Assembly: GCA_030248215.1 (NCBI GenBank) | Contig: JASANG010002725.1 | Span: 1-64,000 of the forward strand | Length of the DNA stretch: 64,000 nt | Origin: Enoplolaimus lenunculus | Taxonomy: Eukaryota; Nematoda; Enoplea; Enoplida; Thoracostomopsidae | Reading direction: 5' to 3' | In this document: positions 1 through 9,150 of the stretch, one piece after another | How the letters are laid out: each line of letters opens with the position of its first letter | Position numbering within the stretch: the stretch's first letter is position 1 | Notes under the pieces: model-generated | Told to the model about the DNA's origin: nothing | What the model saw: only the letters and a program-made list of their open reading frames with translations | Databases searched by the model: none | Translations under genes and position numbers: made by a program

Positions 1-180
1 AATAACAAGGTTGTATTCTAATATTTTAGGTTGTATGTTACTCCCATTAAAATAAACGACACCCTGTGATTACAGCGCAACATTGGTACTATTTTTGTGT
101 TTTGCTGATTTCTATTTTACATTTTTAGTCCCTATATCCATCTGTTAATAAACCATTTTGATTGATTGATTGATTGATTG
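1..180 (+). repeat. Probable 3' end of a non-LTR retrotransposon with a TTGA tail
   Basis: The stretch ends in an AATAAA-like motif (taataaacc) followed by a run of TTGA units at about 158-180. Many LINE and SINE 3' ends have this form, with a short tetranucleotide tail after an A/T-rich end. No reverse transcriptase sequence lies in the window upstream, because the window begins here. The family cannot be named from this fragment. Confidence 0.3.
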
Positions 181-264
181 AAAATAAAACTGACTCTACA
201 GAATTCTCTTAGCAATGTATATTTGGCTACTCCACCAAAATATACAGTAACTAATAATGTAAAT

Positions 265-415
265 GGCCTATGTTACTTTTACCTGCGTAACAGTAGATTA
301 AGCGCATTCCTAAGCCTAAGCCTAACGCCTATGCGTTGCAAAAGTGTATTCCTAAGCCTAAGCCTAAGCCTAAGCTTAAGCAAAAAATTGTAATCCAGAA
401 TCTAACCCAGACATT
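265..415 (+). mobile_element. TTAGGC-bearing MITE, copy 1 (partial)
   Basis: The left end (ggcctatgttac... gcgtaacag) resembles the terminal repeat of the other copies. The body holds two short runs of CCTAAG, the reverse complement of the TTAGGC hexamer, separated by a spacer. The right terminal repeat is not recognisable. Its closest relative is the copy at 11,521, which has the same order of end, attaagcg spacer, gcgttgcaaaa spacer and hexamer run. Confidence 0.5.
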
Positions 416-801
416 TATAGACGTACCAAAAACCTGGACGCCCCTTAAAGTAAAATGGACCTAATCCTATAACTAAGTCTAAAGCCTAATCAAAAATTAA
501 TCTAAAGCTTGTTAAACTTACTCTATGATAACCTAGCGAAAATACTGAGAATATTATGATAAGAATATTTACCACTAAACATTTGGCACCAATGAAAATC
601 GTTAACGGCAACATTTCGAACTTTGCAGGTCAATACAGCAGCAGTGTAAAGCTAAGCGATGCACTCGCTCTTCGACGGGGTACTTCACAACCATACACCA
701 CACAAATGACAGGCAATTGCTCATTCCGTACTTTAGGTACAGATTGAAAACATGACTTGAATGACGACAAGTACATGATCCTTTGCTGAGATGCAAATTC
801 T

Positions 802-1006
802 GGCCCATGTAAACATCAGGCTCGGAACGTTTTTCTGTGGACTACAATATAGTAAGCTGAAGCTTTAGACTAATTTTTTTGCTTTGATTAGGCTTAGGTT
901 TAGGCTTAGGCTAAAAAATATACTCATTCTTACGCTTAGGCTTAGGCTTAGGCTTAGGAATATGCTTCTATTAATACTGTTCCGCCCCTGGTTTTTACAT
1001 TGGCCC
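802..1006 (-). mobile_element. TTAGGC-bearing MITE, copy 2 (both ends present)
   Basis: Imperfect terminal inverted repeats face each other: ggcccatgtaaacatcagg on the left and cctggtttttacattggcc on the right. The interior holds two blocks of TTAGGC repeats separated by a short spacer, next to a ttaagc/aagctttagactaa motif found in most copies. About 205 bp and no coding capacity, so a non-autonomous DNA transposon. The inner end motif CAGGGGCGGA recalls hAT ends, but no clear 8-bp target duplication was found. Confidence 0.65.
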
Positions 1007-1059
1007 AAACTCTGTACCTAGAACTTGTTTAGAAGCGTAAGTTTTAGCTCTTATGTTTA

Positions 1060-1300
1060 AATTAGGGGTTCCCGTAACATCTGGACACCCTGGAAGACGT
1101 TTTGTTCCTATTACTGAACGGGTAACATTCTGTTTGCACTTTAATCCGCTGTGAAATTCAAAAAATTGAGTTGCCTACTATCTTGATGTGACATTCATGG
1201 GTCATCCACGTTATATTGTCTACGCAACTGTAAAAAATTGTCCCCGCATACGAGCCCCTAAAGTCTGTAGTATTATTGTTTCCTAATTACATGTCCATAT
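1060..1300. repeat. Fragments of the CGTTATAACCGGGGCAG and TCATCCACGT repeat families
   Basis: The stretch opens with a ggggttcccgtaac end and a gttttgttcctatta block that correspond to the left part of the element at 38,054-38,584. It then runs into a gggtcatccacgtta end like those of the family at 1,777-2,272. No gene is seen. It reads as old pieces of two MITE families laid side by side. Confidence 0.4.
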
Positions 1301-1571
1301 GCCACTCATATCCTGTGTAAACCCTGCTGACATCTCGCACTCTCTCTAAATGACCTATGTTTGGTCACGTTGCCGTCCATACCAATGCCAAATTGTCAAT
1401 ACGTTATTTAAAACATAACTGTTTTGTCCAGAGTCAGTCAGAAGGGACACAGTTTATTTCACAACACAAAGTTTATTCGAAGGAACTTTGTTTAGCGATT
1501 GTACAGGGTCTGTTCGAAGGAACTCGTATTGTCAAACACTGCATCCAGACACTGCCTACATTGTCCTTAGT

Positions 1572-1690
1572 CCCTTCGGTCAATATAAGGAACAGGGGCG
1601 GAACAGTATTAGCATATTCCTAAGCCTAAGCCTAAAGCATCAGCGTAAAATGAGCATATTCCTAAGCCTAGCTTAAGCCTATAAGCTTAA
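1572..1690 (+). mobile_element. TTAGGC-bearing MITE, copy 3 (right side cut)
   Basis: The left end carries aggaacaggggcggaacagt, shared with the copy at 46,721. Two CCTAAG blocks follow with a gcgtaaaatgagcatatt spacer between them. The right side runs directly into the ttcacgttattactggggca end of another repeat family, so the right terminal repeat is missing or displaced. Confidence 0.55.
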
Positions 1691-2510
1691 GGCGGGGTTC
1701 ACGTTATTACTGGGGCAGCCCGGAACACGTTTTGTCCCATGCTGATTTGTCGTCAACATAAAATTTTGCTACCTAATGGGTCATCCACGTTAAAATGCAC
1801 GCGCCGATGTAATAAATGTTCCACCCACCCCATTAGGAACAGCATCAAAGTACACATGCTAGCTGGAGGCAAGGTACAGTTTCATAGCTGTACTAACATA
1901 GTGTTAATTGTCTAGACTCTGTCGGAAGGAACTCAGGAGAAATACATGTTGTCTGTAGGATGTCAGGACATTACGTTAGCACACGCGCACACATGTAAAA
2001 AGACACGCTGTGCACACATATTCACACGCATCATTCAACGCAAAAAATTGAGTCCCTTCTAAGGGACTATGGACAATAACAGTTCCCGATAATGATGTCA
2101 GGACAAGTATATATTTAGGCGTAGAGCATATTCATTGTCTAAATGTTCAGACAATGACATATTGACATCTCAGACACTGTATAAAGAGAGTGGGTAGGGA
2201 CAACGTGGGCACCCAAAAGGGAGGGACATTTTTTAACAGATGTGCGTGCATTTTAACGTGGATGACCTATAAATAGCGGGTAACACGACAAAATGTGAAT
2301 GTCACATGATATTGGCTTACAAATCACTGATGTCGAGTGATGATGGTATGCAAATAAATATGTCATATGATACCACGGGACATTTATGCGAATATCATAC
2401 GATATTCCAAAATTCCATTAAATTGCACAGGAAAACGTTATTTGGATAATTTCTGGAGATCCGAGATTTGTAAGCCAATGTCTGTAACTTTCACATTGTG
2501 TCTACATAGC
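1690..2510. repeat. MITE of the CGGGGCAG family split by a second MITE
   Basis: The left end (ggttcacgttattactggggcag) and the AATATCATACGATATT-type palindromes near 2,300-2,420 match the element at 38,054-38,584. Between them, at 1,777-2,272, lies a complete copy of the TCATCCACGT family. The simplest reading is insertion of the second element into the first. No protein-coding potential is seen. Confidence 0.5.
1777..2272. mobile_element. MITE with TCATCCACGT terminal inverted repeats, copy A
   Basis: The left end gggtcatccacgttaaaa and the right end ttttaacgtggatgacc are inverted repeats, followed inward by gcacgcg/gcgtgca and by ttccacccacc/gagtgggtag. About 495 bp, non-coding. Other copies in this window lie at about 33,826-34,145, 47,118-47,620 and 61,790-62,055. 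The superfamily is not determined. Confidence 0.65.
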
Positions 2511-2899
2511 CACTAGTAGTATAGGAAGGGATTGGGACACGCTTCTCAGAGGAGCCAGCTACCGTAACCCGAATTCTGGTTACCGTAACCAAAATTCGTG
2601 GTTCGGTCTCTAAAAATTACGATGACTTAATCATTTTTATCAGTGATGCATCAATTTTGTTTTAATGTTCTATATGCCTACTTAATCGATATATAATTAG
2701 ATGTGAAAGTTGTTGAAATGTCAACAGCTTTCTTAAAAGTGCTACATCTATTCGTAACAGGAATCGGGGTGCTTACAAAATGATCCCAGGAAAACAGGAA
2801 TTAAAAAAATCAAAGCACATTTTAAATTTTGGTCATCTCGTAAGCACAGTTCAGCATAAATTTTTTAAAATCTGCTGATCAATGTATAAAACAAGGTCG

Positions 2900-3040
2900 T
2901 ATCTGTAGTATACCCATATTCCTAAACCTAAACCCAAGAGTGAGCATTCACCTAAGCCTAAGAAAAAAATAAAAAAATTGTTTCTAAAGCTCATGCATAC
3001 TTTATTGAAGTCCCATAGAAAATAGTTCCGCCCCTGATTT
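2900..3040 (+). mobile_element. TTAGGC-bearing MITE, copy 4 (degenerate)
   Basis: It contains catattcctaaacctaaacc and cctaagcctaag blocks, a ttgtttctaaagctcatgc spacer, and a right end ttccgcccctgatttga that matches the family terminal repeat. The hexamer runs are short and partly mutated. This copy sits just outside the Polinton-like fossil. Confidence 0.5.
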
Positions 3041-3356
3041 GAACCAACTGTTACATCAAACGTGCATTCATAATTTTCAATCACTATAAGCCATTTTTTA
3101 TTTATGAAAAATTTTAAAATAATATAATAACAATTAAAGTAACAAAGGATTTATAGCAATGCCATCTTCAGACAAAATTCTCTTTGGATATAACTACGAC
3201 AGACTATCTCGGTATTGTTTATATTGCACAAGTTCACAGTTTTTTAAAAGTTTAAACCCATGATTAGTTCCACCTGCTTTTTCTCTTTCTCTTGAATGTT
3301 TCTTTCGTTATAGAGTTTGTAGTTTTAGATAGTCCTTTAGTAGACAGCTTTTCCAT

Positions 3357-4587
3357 TCAGTCAGCAGTCCAACCAATATAAGTTTTACTGTTCAGCGCTA
3401 CCATACCGTCTCCTTTCCATTCCAATTTAAACAACCCTGTAGTTCGTTGGGTAAATTCATCAGTTGAAATATAAAACAACTTTGTTTCCTTAAAACTATC
3501 AATTTTTGAGTCATCCACACATTCCCCCAACGTTTCGACAATTAATGCAAAATATAAGCTATCAGTGTCCATTTGCACCATTTGAAAGTTGTGTTTTCCA
3601 AGAAATAGATAAAATTCAAGCATGCGCAGTTTTGCTTATTGATACACAAAAAAGGGGATTATATTTGGCAGATCGTAAACTGTTTTCTGTTTGGCCATGT
3701 GCACCTCATATATACCATCTCTAATTTTGTCCATTTTGTTTAAATTGTGGTTCATTCATTAACTTCTGTGCGTCACTCTGATGTACAAATAGCACATTCT
3801 CAAATCAAGTTTTATCCAAAAGAAGCCTGCCGTAATAGTTATTACCTATTACTTTGTACATCTCACCCTTTACCTTTTTATTGGGATCCCTGTCCGCTTT
3901 TCTCCTTTGTTCTGCTACCTCATTGCCGAAATGTTCAAAAGCAGCAACTTTCTGGTATTCTACAAACTGGTGCACTCTTGTCACTTTCATGCCACACTTC
4001 GTAATATAGAAACGAATCAATGGAGTGACCAATAATATCTTTTCTGCGTGATATGAGGAAATCAGAGCCCTCCTTGTTTGCCTCATTATTCCGTTAGTTA
4101 TAGCATAATTCCGCATGTGTTATCCAATGTCATCCAAGCTAATTTCTACATTCTTGAACACCGCCGGCATTTCTTCCCAGCCAGCTAGCAAATTTTCATC
4201 ATAATGTGGTCCCTGTATATCAACTTCGGCAACTCCAAACACTTTGTTTTCGTTTATGTGTGATATGATATCAGACATACGCACATTGTTCACATTCACA
4301 AATCCTGTTTTCACGTTTTGCTTGATCCATTCTTCCCAATTTTGGCATGGCGCAATTTCTTCTTTTATAATATTATTGAAATCACATTCTGTTCCAAGTA
4401 TAACTTCTGCGTTTAGTCCATTGAGAAATTTGTGTTTCAGCTGCGTTCTTTTTGTTTTTTCTCGCATGTCATCATCTGGAAATGCGAAGCACCTGGTGCA
4501 TCCGTGCCAGTAGCAGCCATCGAATGCAATTATTATTTCTTTATCGTTACCATACTTGCCCGCTGGTATATAACCATCCACCCTCAC
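3357..4587 (-). pseudogene. DNA polymerase B remains (Polinton-like fossil)
   Basis: The minus strand encodes recognisable family-B polymerase pieces: a DTDS catalytic motif within QMVQMDTDSLYF near 3,560 and a NNYYG motif within KVKGEMYKVIGNNYYG near 3,840, the latter being the Kx3NSxYG-type fingers motif. The upstream part (4,120-4,587) has IIAFDGCYWHGC and CFAFPDDD, typical of the region ahead of the palm in Polinton polymerases. The gene is broken. Confidence 0.8.
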
Positions 4588-4859
4588 GATTTAAACAGTT
4601 GCTACTTAACGAACACGAGCTCTAGCATTCCATGAGTGTAGCTTTTGGTTCTTTGGATCTCAGACAAGCATAACTCTATACTGAAGGCAGAGTTTCACCA
4701 GAAAAAATAACCAAAAATATACTATTTTACCAAATCAGTTGAACAGATTAAAACTTAAAGCTTGCAGTGACCCAGGTAATTTTTCCGATCAATAAGTACA
4801 TCGCAACAAGGTACGTTAACGTGAAATAAATTTGAAGCTTCGGAGTTGTGCAACCTCTA

Positions 4860-5950
4860 ACGTCTCTCTGAGTTATGGATTCAAAACTAGTTGAGTTATG
4901 TTATGACGCAGGCAATCCATTGGGATTAGGATCAACTTATAGCCTATATCGGACGGCAAAAAATTTCTGAACTAAATGTAACGTTGTCACAAGTACAGCG
5001 CTTTTTGTCCGGACAACAACCCTACACATTAGTCCGAAAACGACCAAAACACAATTTGAAGCGCGTACGATATATAATTTCCGATCTATATGACATATTT
5101 CAAGCTGACATGGCAGACATGCAGGCACTGGCAAAGTACAACGATGGGTATATATATTTGCAGTTATAAATTGTTTTTCTAAATTTGTTGGGGCATTCCT
5201 CTAAAAACTTAAACAGGTCAAGCTCTTACGGCAGCTATAACTCATATACTGGATTCTTTACTTTCGGAGAATCCTAAAAATTTTATTGTTGATAGAGCTA
5301 AAGAACATACGTTTTCAAATCCCGTGGCATAAACCTTATCTATAGTATGAATGATGAGTGCAAAACGGTTTTGCTGAAAAAATACAAGATATTAAGCGCA
5401 AAATTTATATCTATTTAAGAAAGCATAACACGTGGCGTTATATCAACGTTCTTCCGAATATTATTGACTCTTTAAATAAGCGCCGAGTTAGGACCACTCA
5501 GTTTCGCCCAGTTGACGTTAACCGAGAAAATGAACATATTGTTCGCAAAAATTTGTTTCCACGTGCCTACTAAATTTCAGCGAAAAGTTAAATTTCAACT
5601 AGGGGACAGAGTGAAACTTTTAAAGCGCAAGTTTCCGTTTCCAAAATCGTTTAACCTATTTGGACAGAGGAGGAATTTATCACTGATCAGCAAATATCAA
5701 GCACACCCCGACGTATCGTATAAAATCAGTAAGCGGGGAACCAATATTAGAGATTTTCTATGAACAAGAACTACAAAAGGTGTCTAGGATAGACGAAGTT
5801 TATGAAATTGAAAAAGTTTTGAGGCGAAGAAAAATAAACAGGGAGCAACTGAATATTTTGTGAAATGGAAGGGATACCCGCAAGATCAGGCGTTTTGGGT
5901 TACAGACATTCAAAAAATCTAGTTGCTCGTAACAATTTCAGTTTTCATAC
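4860..5950 (+). pseudogene. Retroviral-type integrase with chromodomain (Polinton-like fossil)
   Basis: The stretch around 5,080-5,150 reads as the catalytic-core start (DLYDIFQADMADM, then LAKYNDGY), which matches the W.ADL.DM..LSKYNDGY signature of Polinton and adintovirus integrases. Near 5,790-5,900 there is a chromodomain-like stretch (EIEKVLRRRK, then KWKGYP). The gene is broken. Confidence 0.75.
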
Positions 5951-5989
5951 ATGGAGTGGACAGTAAGTTAATACAAGTGGTAAGTTTGA

Positions 5990-6458
5990 TACGGATATTA
6001 ATTTAACAGAATTGGGTAAACGTTTAACTCCACAGTCAGATTATTACCCTCGGAAATTTAGTAGTTTGGTATGGAAATATGTAGGCGGATGGTGATTGAC
6101 TTTCGCATCAGGTATATTTACAATAGTCGGTCTTCGTGATCCAAAGCTGGCCAGAAGTATTGTAGAACCAATCGTGCAGGCGTTGGGAGATGCTGGCTTC
6201 ACTTATTCGGTCAAAAACTATTTTGTATTAGTCGACCTTGGAAAGCGCTTCAACCTTCACAAGTTATGTCGATATCTGCTTGATCGAGGTTATATCGCCA
6301 CGTTTGATCCACACGATATGATTCCGTCGCTGTTACTAAGGCTACAACAATCAACGGTTTTAATACACCATACAGGGAAAGTAATCGTGACAGGAATAAA
6401 GAAAAACAAAAGTATTCCAAACATTATACCGCAAGTTAGCGCCATAGTATCACGATAA
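5990..6458 (+). pseudogene. TBP-like (TATA-binding-protein fold) protein in the Polinton-like fossil
   Basis: The open stretch 6,096-6,458 reads like the TBP saddle. It begins with FASGIFTIVGLRD and LARSIVEPIVQAL, which match the FSSGKMVCTGAKS strand and following helix of TBP repeat 1. Next comes a repeat 2 with VKNYFVLVDLG, then MIPSLLLRL and TGKVIVTGIKKN, equivalent to FPGLIYRM and SGKVVLTGAK in TBP. Family resemblance is from recalled sequence, not a search. TBP acts as a dimer-like DNA saddle that recruits polymerase II. A TBP homologue is not a standard Polinton gene as far as I know. It lies between integrase and capsid genes on the same strand, so it appears to belong to the element. 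Broken. Confidence 0.6.
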
Positions 6459-6459
6459 A

Positions 6460-6786
6460 ATGTATGTAGTAGTTGACAAGATTGTACCGCAGACACCTTA
6501 TATTCGAGCAATGTTTTCAGAAGTTGTTGACACGACTCGAGCTGAAATAGCAGCGGGACAGTGTACGTTGCCAGACAAAATCCGATATCTACGTACAAAT
6601 ATGATTCAACCTAGCACATTGAACGACCACAAAGCTTTTTTTCTACACGCCAATGCAAAATATGCACCAGTTTCACTGTATCATAAAATTCATGCGCCTA
6701 GGCTAGAGTGTATTGTGCTAGATACGGGAGTGATACTCAATCAAGCTGATGACGTACAAGTGGTCTTACATATTCGAAATTATTAA
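6460..6786 (+). CDS. Unrecognised open frame in the Polinton-like fossil, 108 residues
   Basis: This frame starts with ATG two bases after the end of the TBP-like stretch and runs 108 residues. I do not recognise it. The composition is mixed (MYVVVDKIVPQTPYIRAMF at the start, CIVLDTGVILNQADDVQVV near the end), with no signal peptide and no membrane segment. Its tight spacing to the TBP-like frame and its position ahead of the capsid-like region suggest it is an element gene. As part of a fossil it is unlikely to be expressed. Confidence 0.4.
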   Translation: MYVVVDKIVPQTPYIRAMFSEVVDTTRAEIAAGQCTLPDKIRYLRTNMIQPSTLNDHKAFFLHANAKYAPVSLYHKIHAPRLECIVLDTGVILNQADDVQVVLHIRNY

Positions 6787-7099
6787 AAAGAATTGGTTGG
6801 TGCTAAAAAGATTTATCAATTCCTTAAGTTATGGATCAAGCACTAATTCGGCTCTTAGCAGGAAACTCACGACGATGAGTACCATTAAAGTTAAGCAAAT
6901 TGCGCACGAAAAGTATTAAAAAGAAACCAACTAAACCAAAACGGTCCGGATTTCAAAGATTTAGATTCTATAATGATATATGTACAACTAGAAATTACAG
7001 ACAATAATCCATCAGTGAAACCAATATCAAAATCTGAAAAGAAGGGAAACAAGCGGGAAATTGTGCAAACATATGCGCCGGTTAATTTGTTTTTATATT

Positions 7100-7740
7100 C
7101 CCTTTTCGAAAGATTTTAATTAATACTAGGAGGCAAAACTATATCTCTAGAGCAATCAAACTATCCTTATATACTCTACACATTGTTTCATATGTACTTT
7201 CCCGAAACCGTGAAAAAAATTTTGCAATCAACCGCGATATATGCTGCAGACTTGCCCTATACTTTTGATAATTAAAATTCAAATGTTGGCTATGCGCACC
7301 GAAAATCAGCATTAGACTTTCGCAAAGGTGAATGATATGTAAAAGTTTACACAGATTTTCTGAATACGGGAAGGTTCATGCCAGGAAACATGCCCATGAG
7401 TTTAATTTTTTATCGCTCTAAACCATCATTTTGTTTAATTGCATAACCAGGGAAAGATTTTAATGTAAAAATCAAGCAGGCTAAACTATATGTCCCGTAT
7501 GTTACCCTTATTCCATCTAGTTTAACCAAGTATCAACGAATATTGTCCATGCAAGGCTTTAGGTATCCGGTTATCTGGTATAATCTTATCAAAAAATCGT
7601 AATGTATTGGAGATATGAACGTTTCATGGTCAATTATTAGCAATGGTAAAGTACCCAGGCGAATAGACCTAATGCAAGTTTTTTTACCAACTGTGGATAC
7701 CCGTCTTCTCCAGAAACAGGAAACGTGGACAATGAGTTAA
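7100..7740 (+). pseudogene. Capsid-like sequence (Polinton-like fossil)
   Basis: Stretches such as MPMSLIFYRSKPSFCLI and KIKQAKLYVPYVTLIPS recall the second jelly-roll of Polinton/adintovirus hexon proteins, where an R-x-K-x-x-F-x-L strand precedes a V-K-I-x-x-A-x-L-x-V-R-x-V strand. The position between the TBP-like frame and the packaging ATPase fits. The gene is broken. The call rests on motif resemblance only. Confidence 0.5.
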
Positions 7741-7791
7741 ATTACAGAAAACCATTAACAGAACCTATAATTATATTGGCATTGTTAGAAA

Positions 7792-8700
7792 TTGAAAGTG
7801 GACTCACAGTTAAAGATCATGGAGAGTGCACATGGGAACAGTGAACATACAGAAAATGAGCATGACTTTGACGCTCCAATCAAGTTAGTTCCACCTTACA
7901 ATGCTATTGTATCAGGTTCAACAAATTCAGGCAAGAGTCACTTTGTCAGAGAATTGCTAAAATATATGAATCAACTGTATACTGTGGCCTTCGAAAGAGT
8001 ACTTTATTGCTACAATATTCCAGAAACCGAACTGTTTAATTTGAAAGGAGTGGAATTGCTTGCTAGTTTTCCAGATTTTATATTTGATGAAAGCTTACCT
8101 ACACTGCATACCTTGGTAATTCTAGATGATTTCATGGACCAATTGACGGGGGATAACTGATTAGTATCTTTGATTAGGAAAATGCGACATAGTTTAGTTT
8201 CGGTTATTTTTATCATACAAAATCTTTATTTTTGTCCAAAAGTAGGACCGCGTATGTGAAGGAATACTGATTATTAATTTCTTTTTGAAAACAGGGGAGA
8301 TCAAGCTATCATAAAAACGTTAGGATCTAGAATGTTTCCAGGAAATAGACACTATTTAGCAGGCGCATTTCGAAAATCATTAAAAAGGCAGTATGGGTAT
8401 CTTGTAGTCAATTTGAATCCAAGCGCTCCAAAATAATTTATTACCTTATGACCAAACGTATGTGTATATCTGAATTGTGTTTTGTTAAATTTTTGATGAT
8501 ATGTGTGCTGATATAAAAGAAAACCTAAATACTTTACATTATTTTGTATCAGAGCCACAAGAGTATGGTAAGACTGTTCATTTCAAACCATCAGTTTCGC
8601 TCGTACGGGCCATTTTTGAAATTTGTCCAAATCTAGAACGTGGTAATACAAAGTTAAGCAATCAAAACAAATTGTTTTTAAGAATAGAAGGTCGTAAATA
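7792..8700 (+). pseudogene. FtsK/HerA-type packaging ATPase remains (Polinton-like fossil)
   Basis: The reading includes a Walker A motif (SGSTNSGKSHF) near 7,914-7,950 and a Walker B motif (LVILDDFMD) near 8,115-8,145. These are the hallmarks of the genome-packaging ATPase of Polintons and related viruses. Further downstream an ISEPQEYGK-type tail is seen near 8,540. The gene is broken. Confidence 0.75.
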
Positions 8701-8734
8701 AACGCTTTGGGGTCAAGTTAACGAACTGGTATCT

Positions 8735-9150
8735 ATTTTTAACCCACGCTCCGCCGTACCACACTGTTATTCGGTAACGGACTGTTATATACTTTTAACC
8801 CACGCTTCGCCACCATTCGTTAGTGATATATATCCGGTACTGCAATTATTCTTTAAATTAAACTTTTATCTTGTATCAATAGCTTGGGCGATAATGCAAG
8901 GTTATACTTAAGAATGTACTTTCGAGACTTAAGTATGCTTTAAAGTTGCGACCTTAACTTTATTTGGCCCGGAGTTACTTATGCACAATTAGACACAATT
9001 GACATTTATGGACTCCAAGACGTTTAGGGACTCATCCGCTCACGGACTCTTATTATGGATACGGACTCCTATTGATTGGGACTCAAAATAAGAACCCTTC
9101 TCTTATTACCCCCTCTTATTTGGGTCACTGCAGTAGCTAAACTGGCAGTT
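8735..9150. repeat. Interspersed repeat, copy A (matches 52,880-53,285)
   Basis: It shares many long segments in the same order with 52,880-53,285: gttatatacttttaaccca, atcttgtatcaa...gcgataatgcaagg, acttaagtatgct, aactttatttgg, cggactcctattgattggga and ttattacccccctcttatt...gtcact. The end motif also appears alone near 47,930-48,010 and 49,865-49,930. No coding capacity. Class unknown; a SINE or the end of a larger element are both possible. Confidence 0.6.

Larger units (their letters stand above)
3100..8720. mobile_element. Polinton/Maverick-like (adintovirus-like) fossil element
   Basis: A self-synthesising DNA transposon or virus-like element is indicated by its set of parts in order: protein-primed-type DNA polymerase B remains on the minus strand (about 3,357-4,587), then on the plus strand an integrase with chromodomain (about 4,860-5,950), a TBP-like protein (about 5,990-6,458), an unrecognised open frame (6,460-6,786), capsid-like sequence (about 7,100-7,740) and a packaging ATPase (about 7,792-8,700). 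This combination is diagnostic for Polintons and adintoviruses. It is clearly broken, with roughly a dozen or more breaks, and is much shorter than the usual 15-20 kb, so it is an old and inactive copy. Terminal inverted repeats were not recognised, so the outer limits are approximate. Confidence 0.85.
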
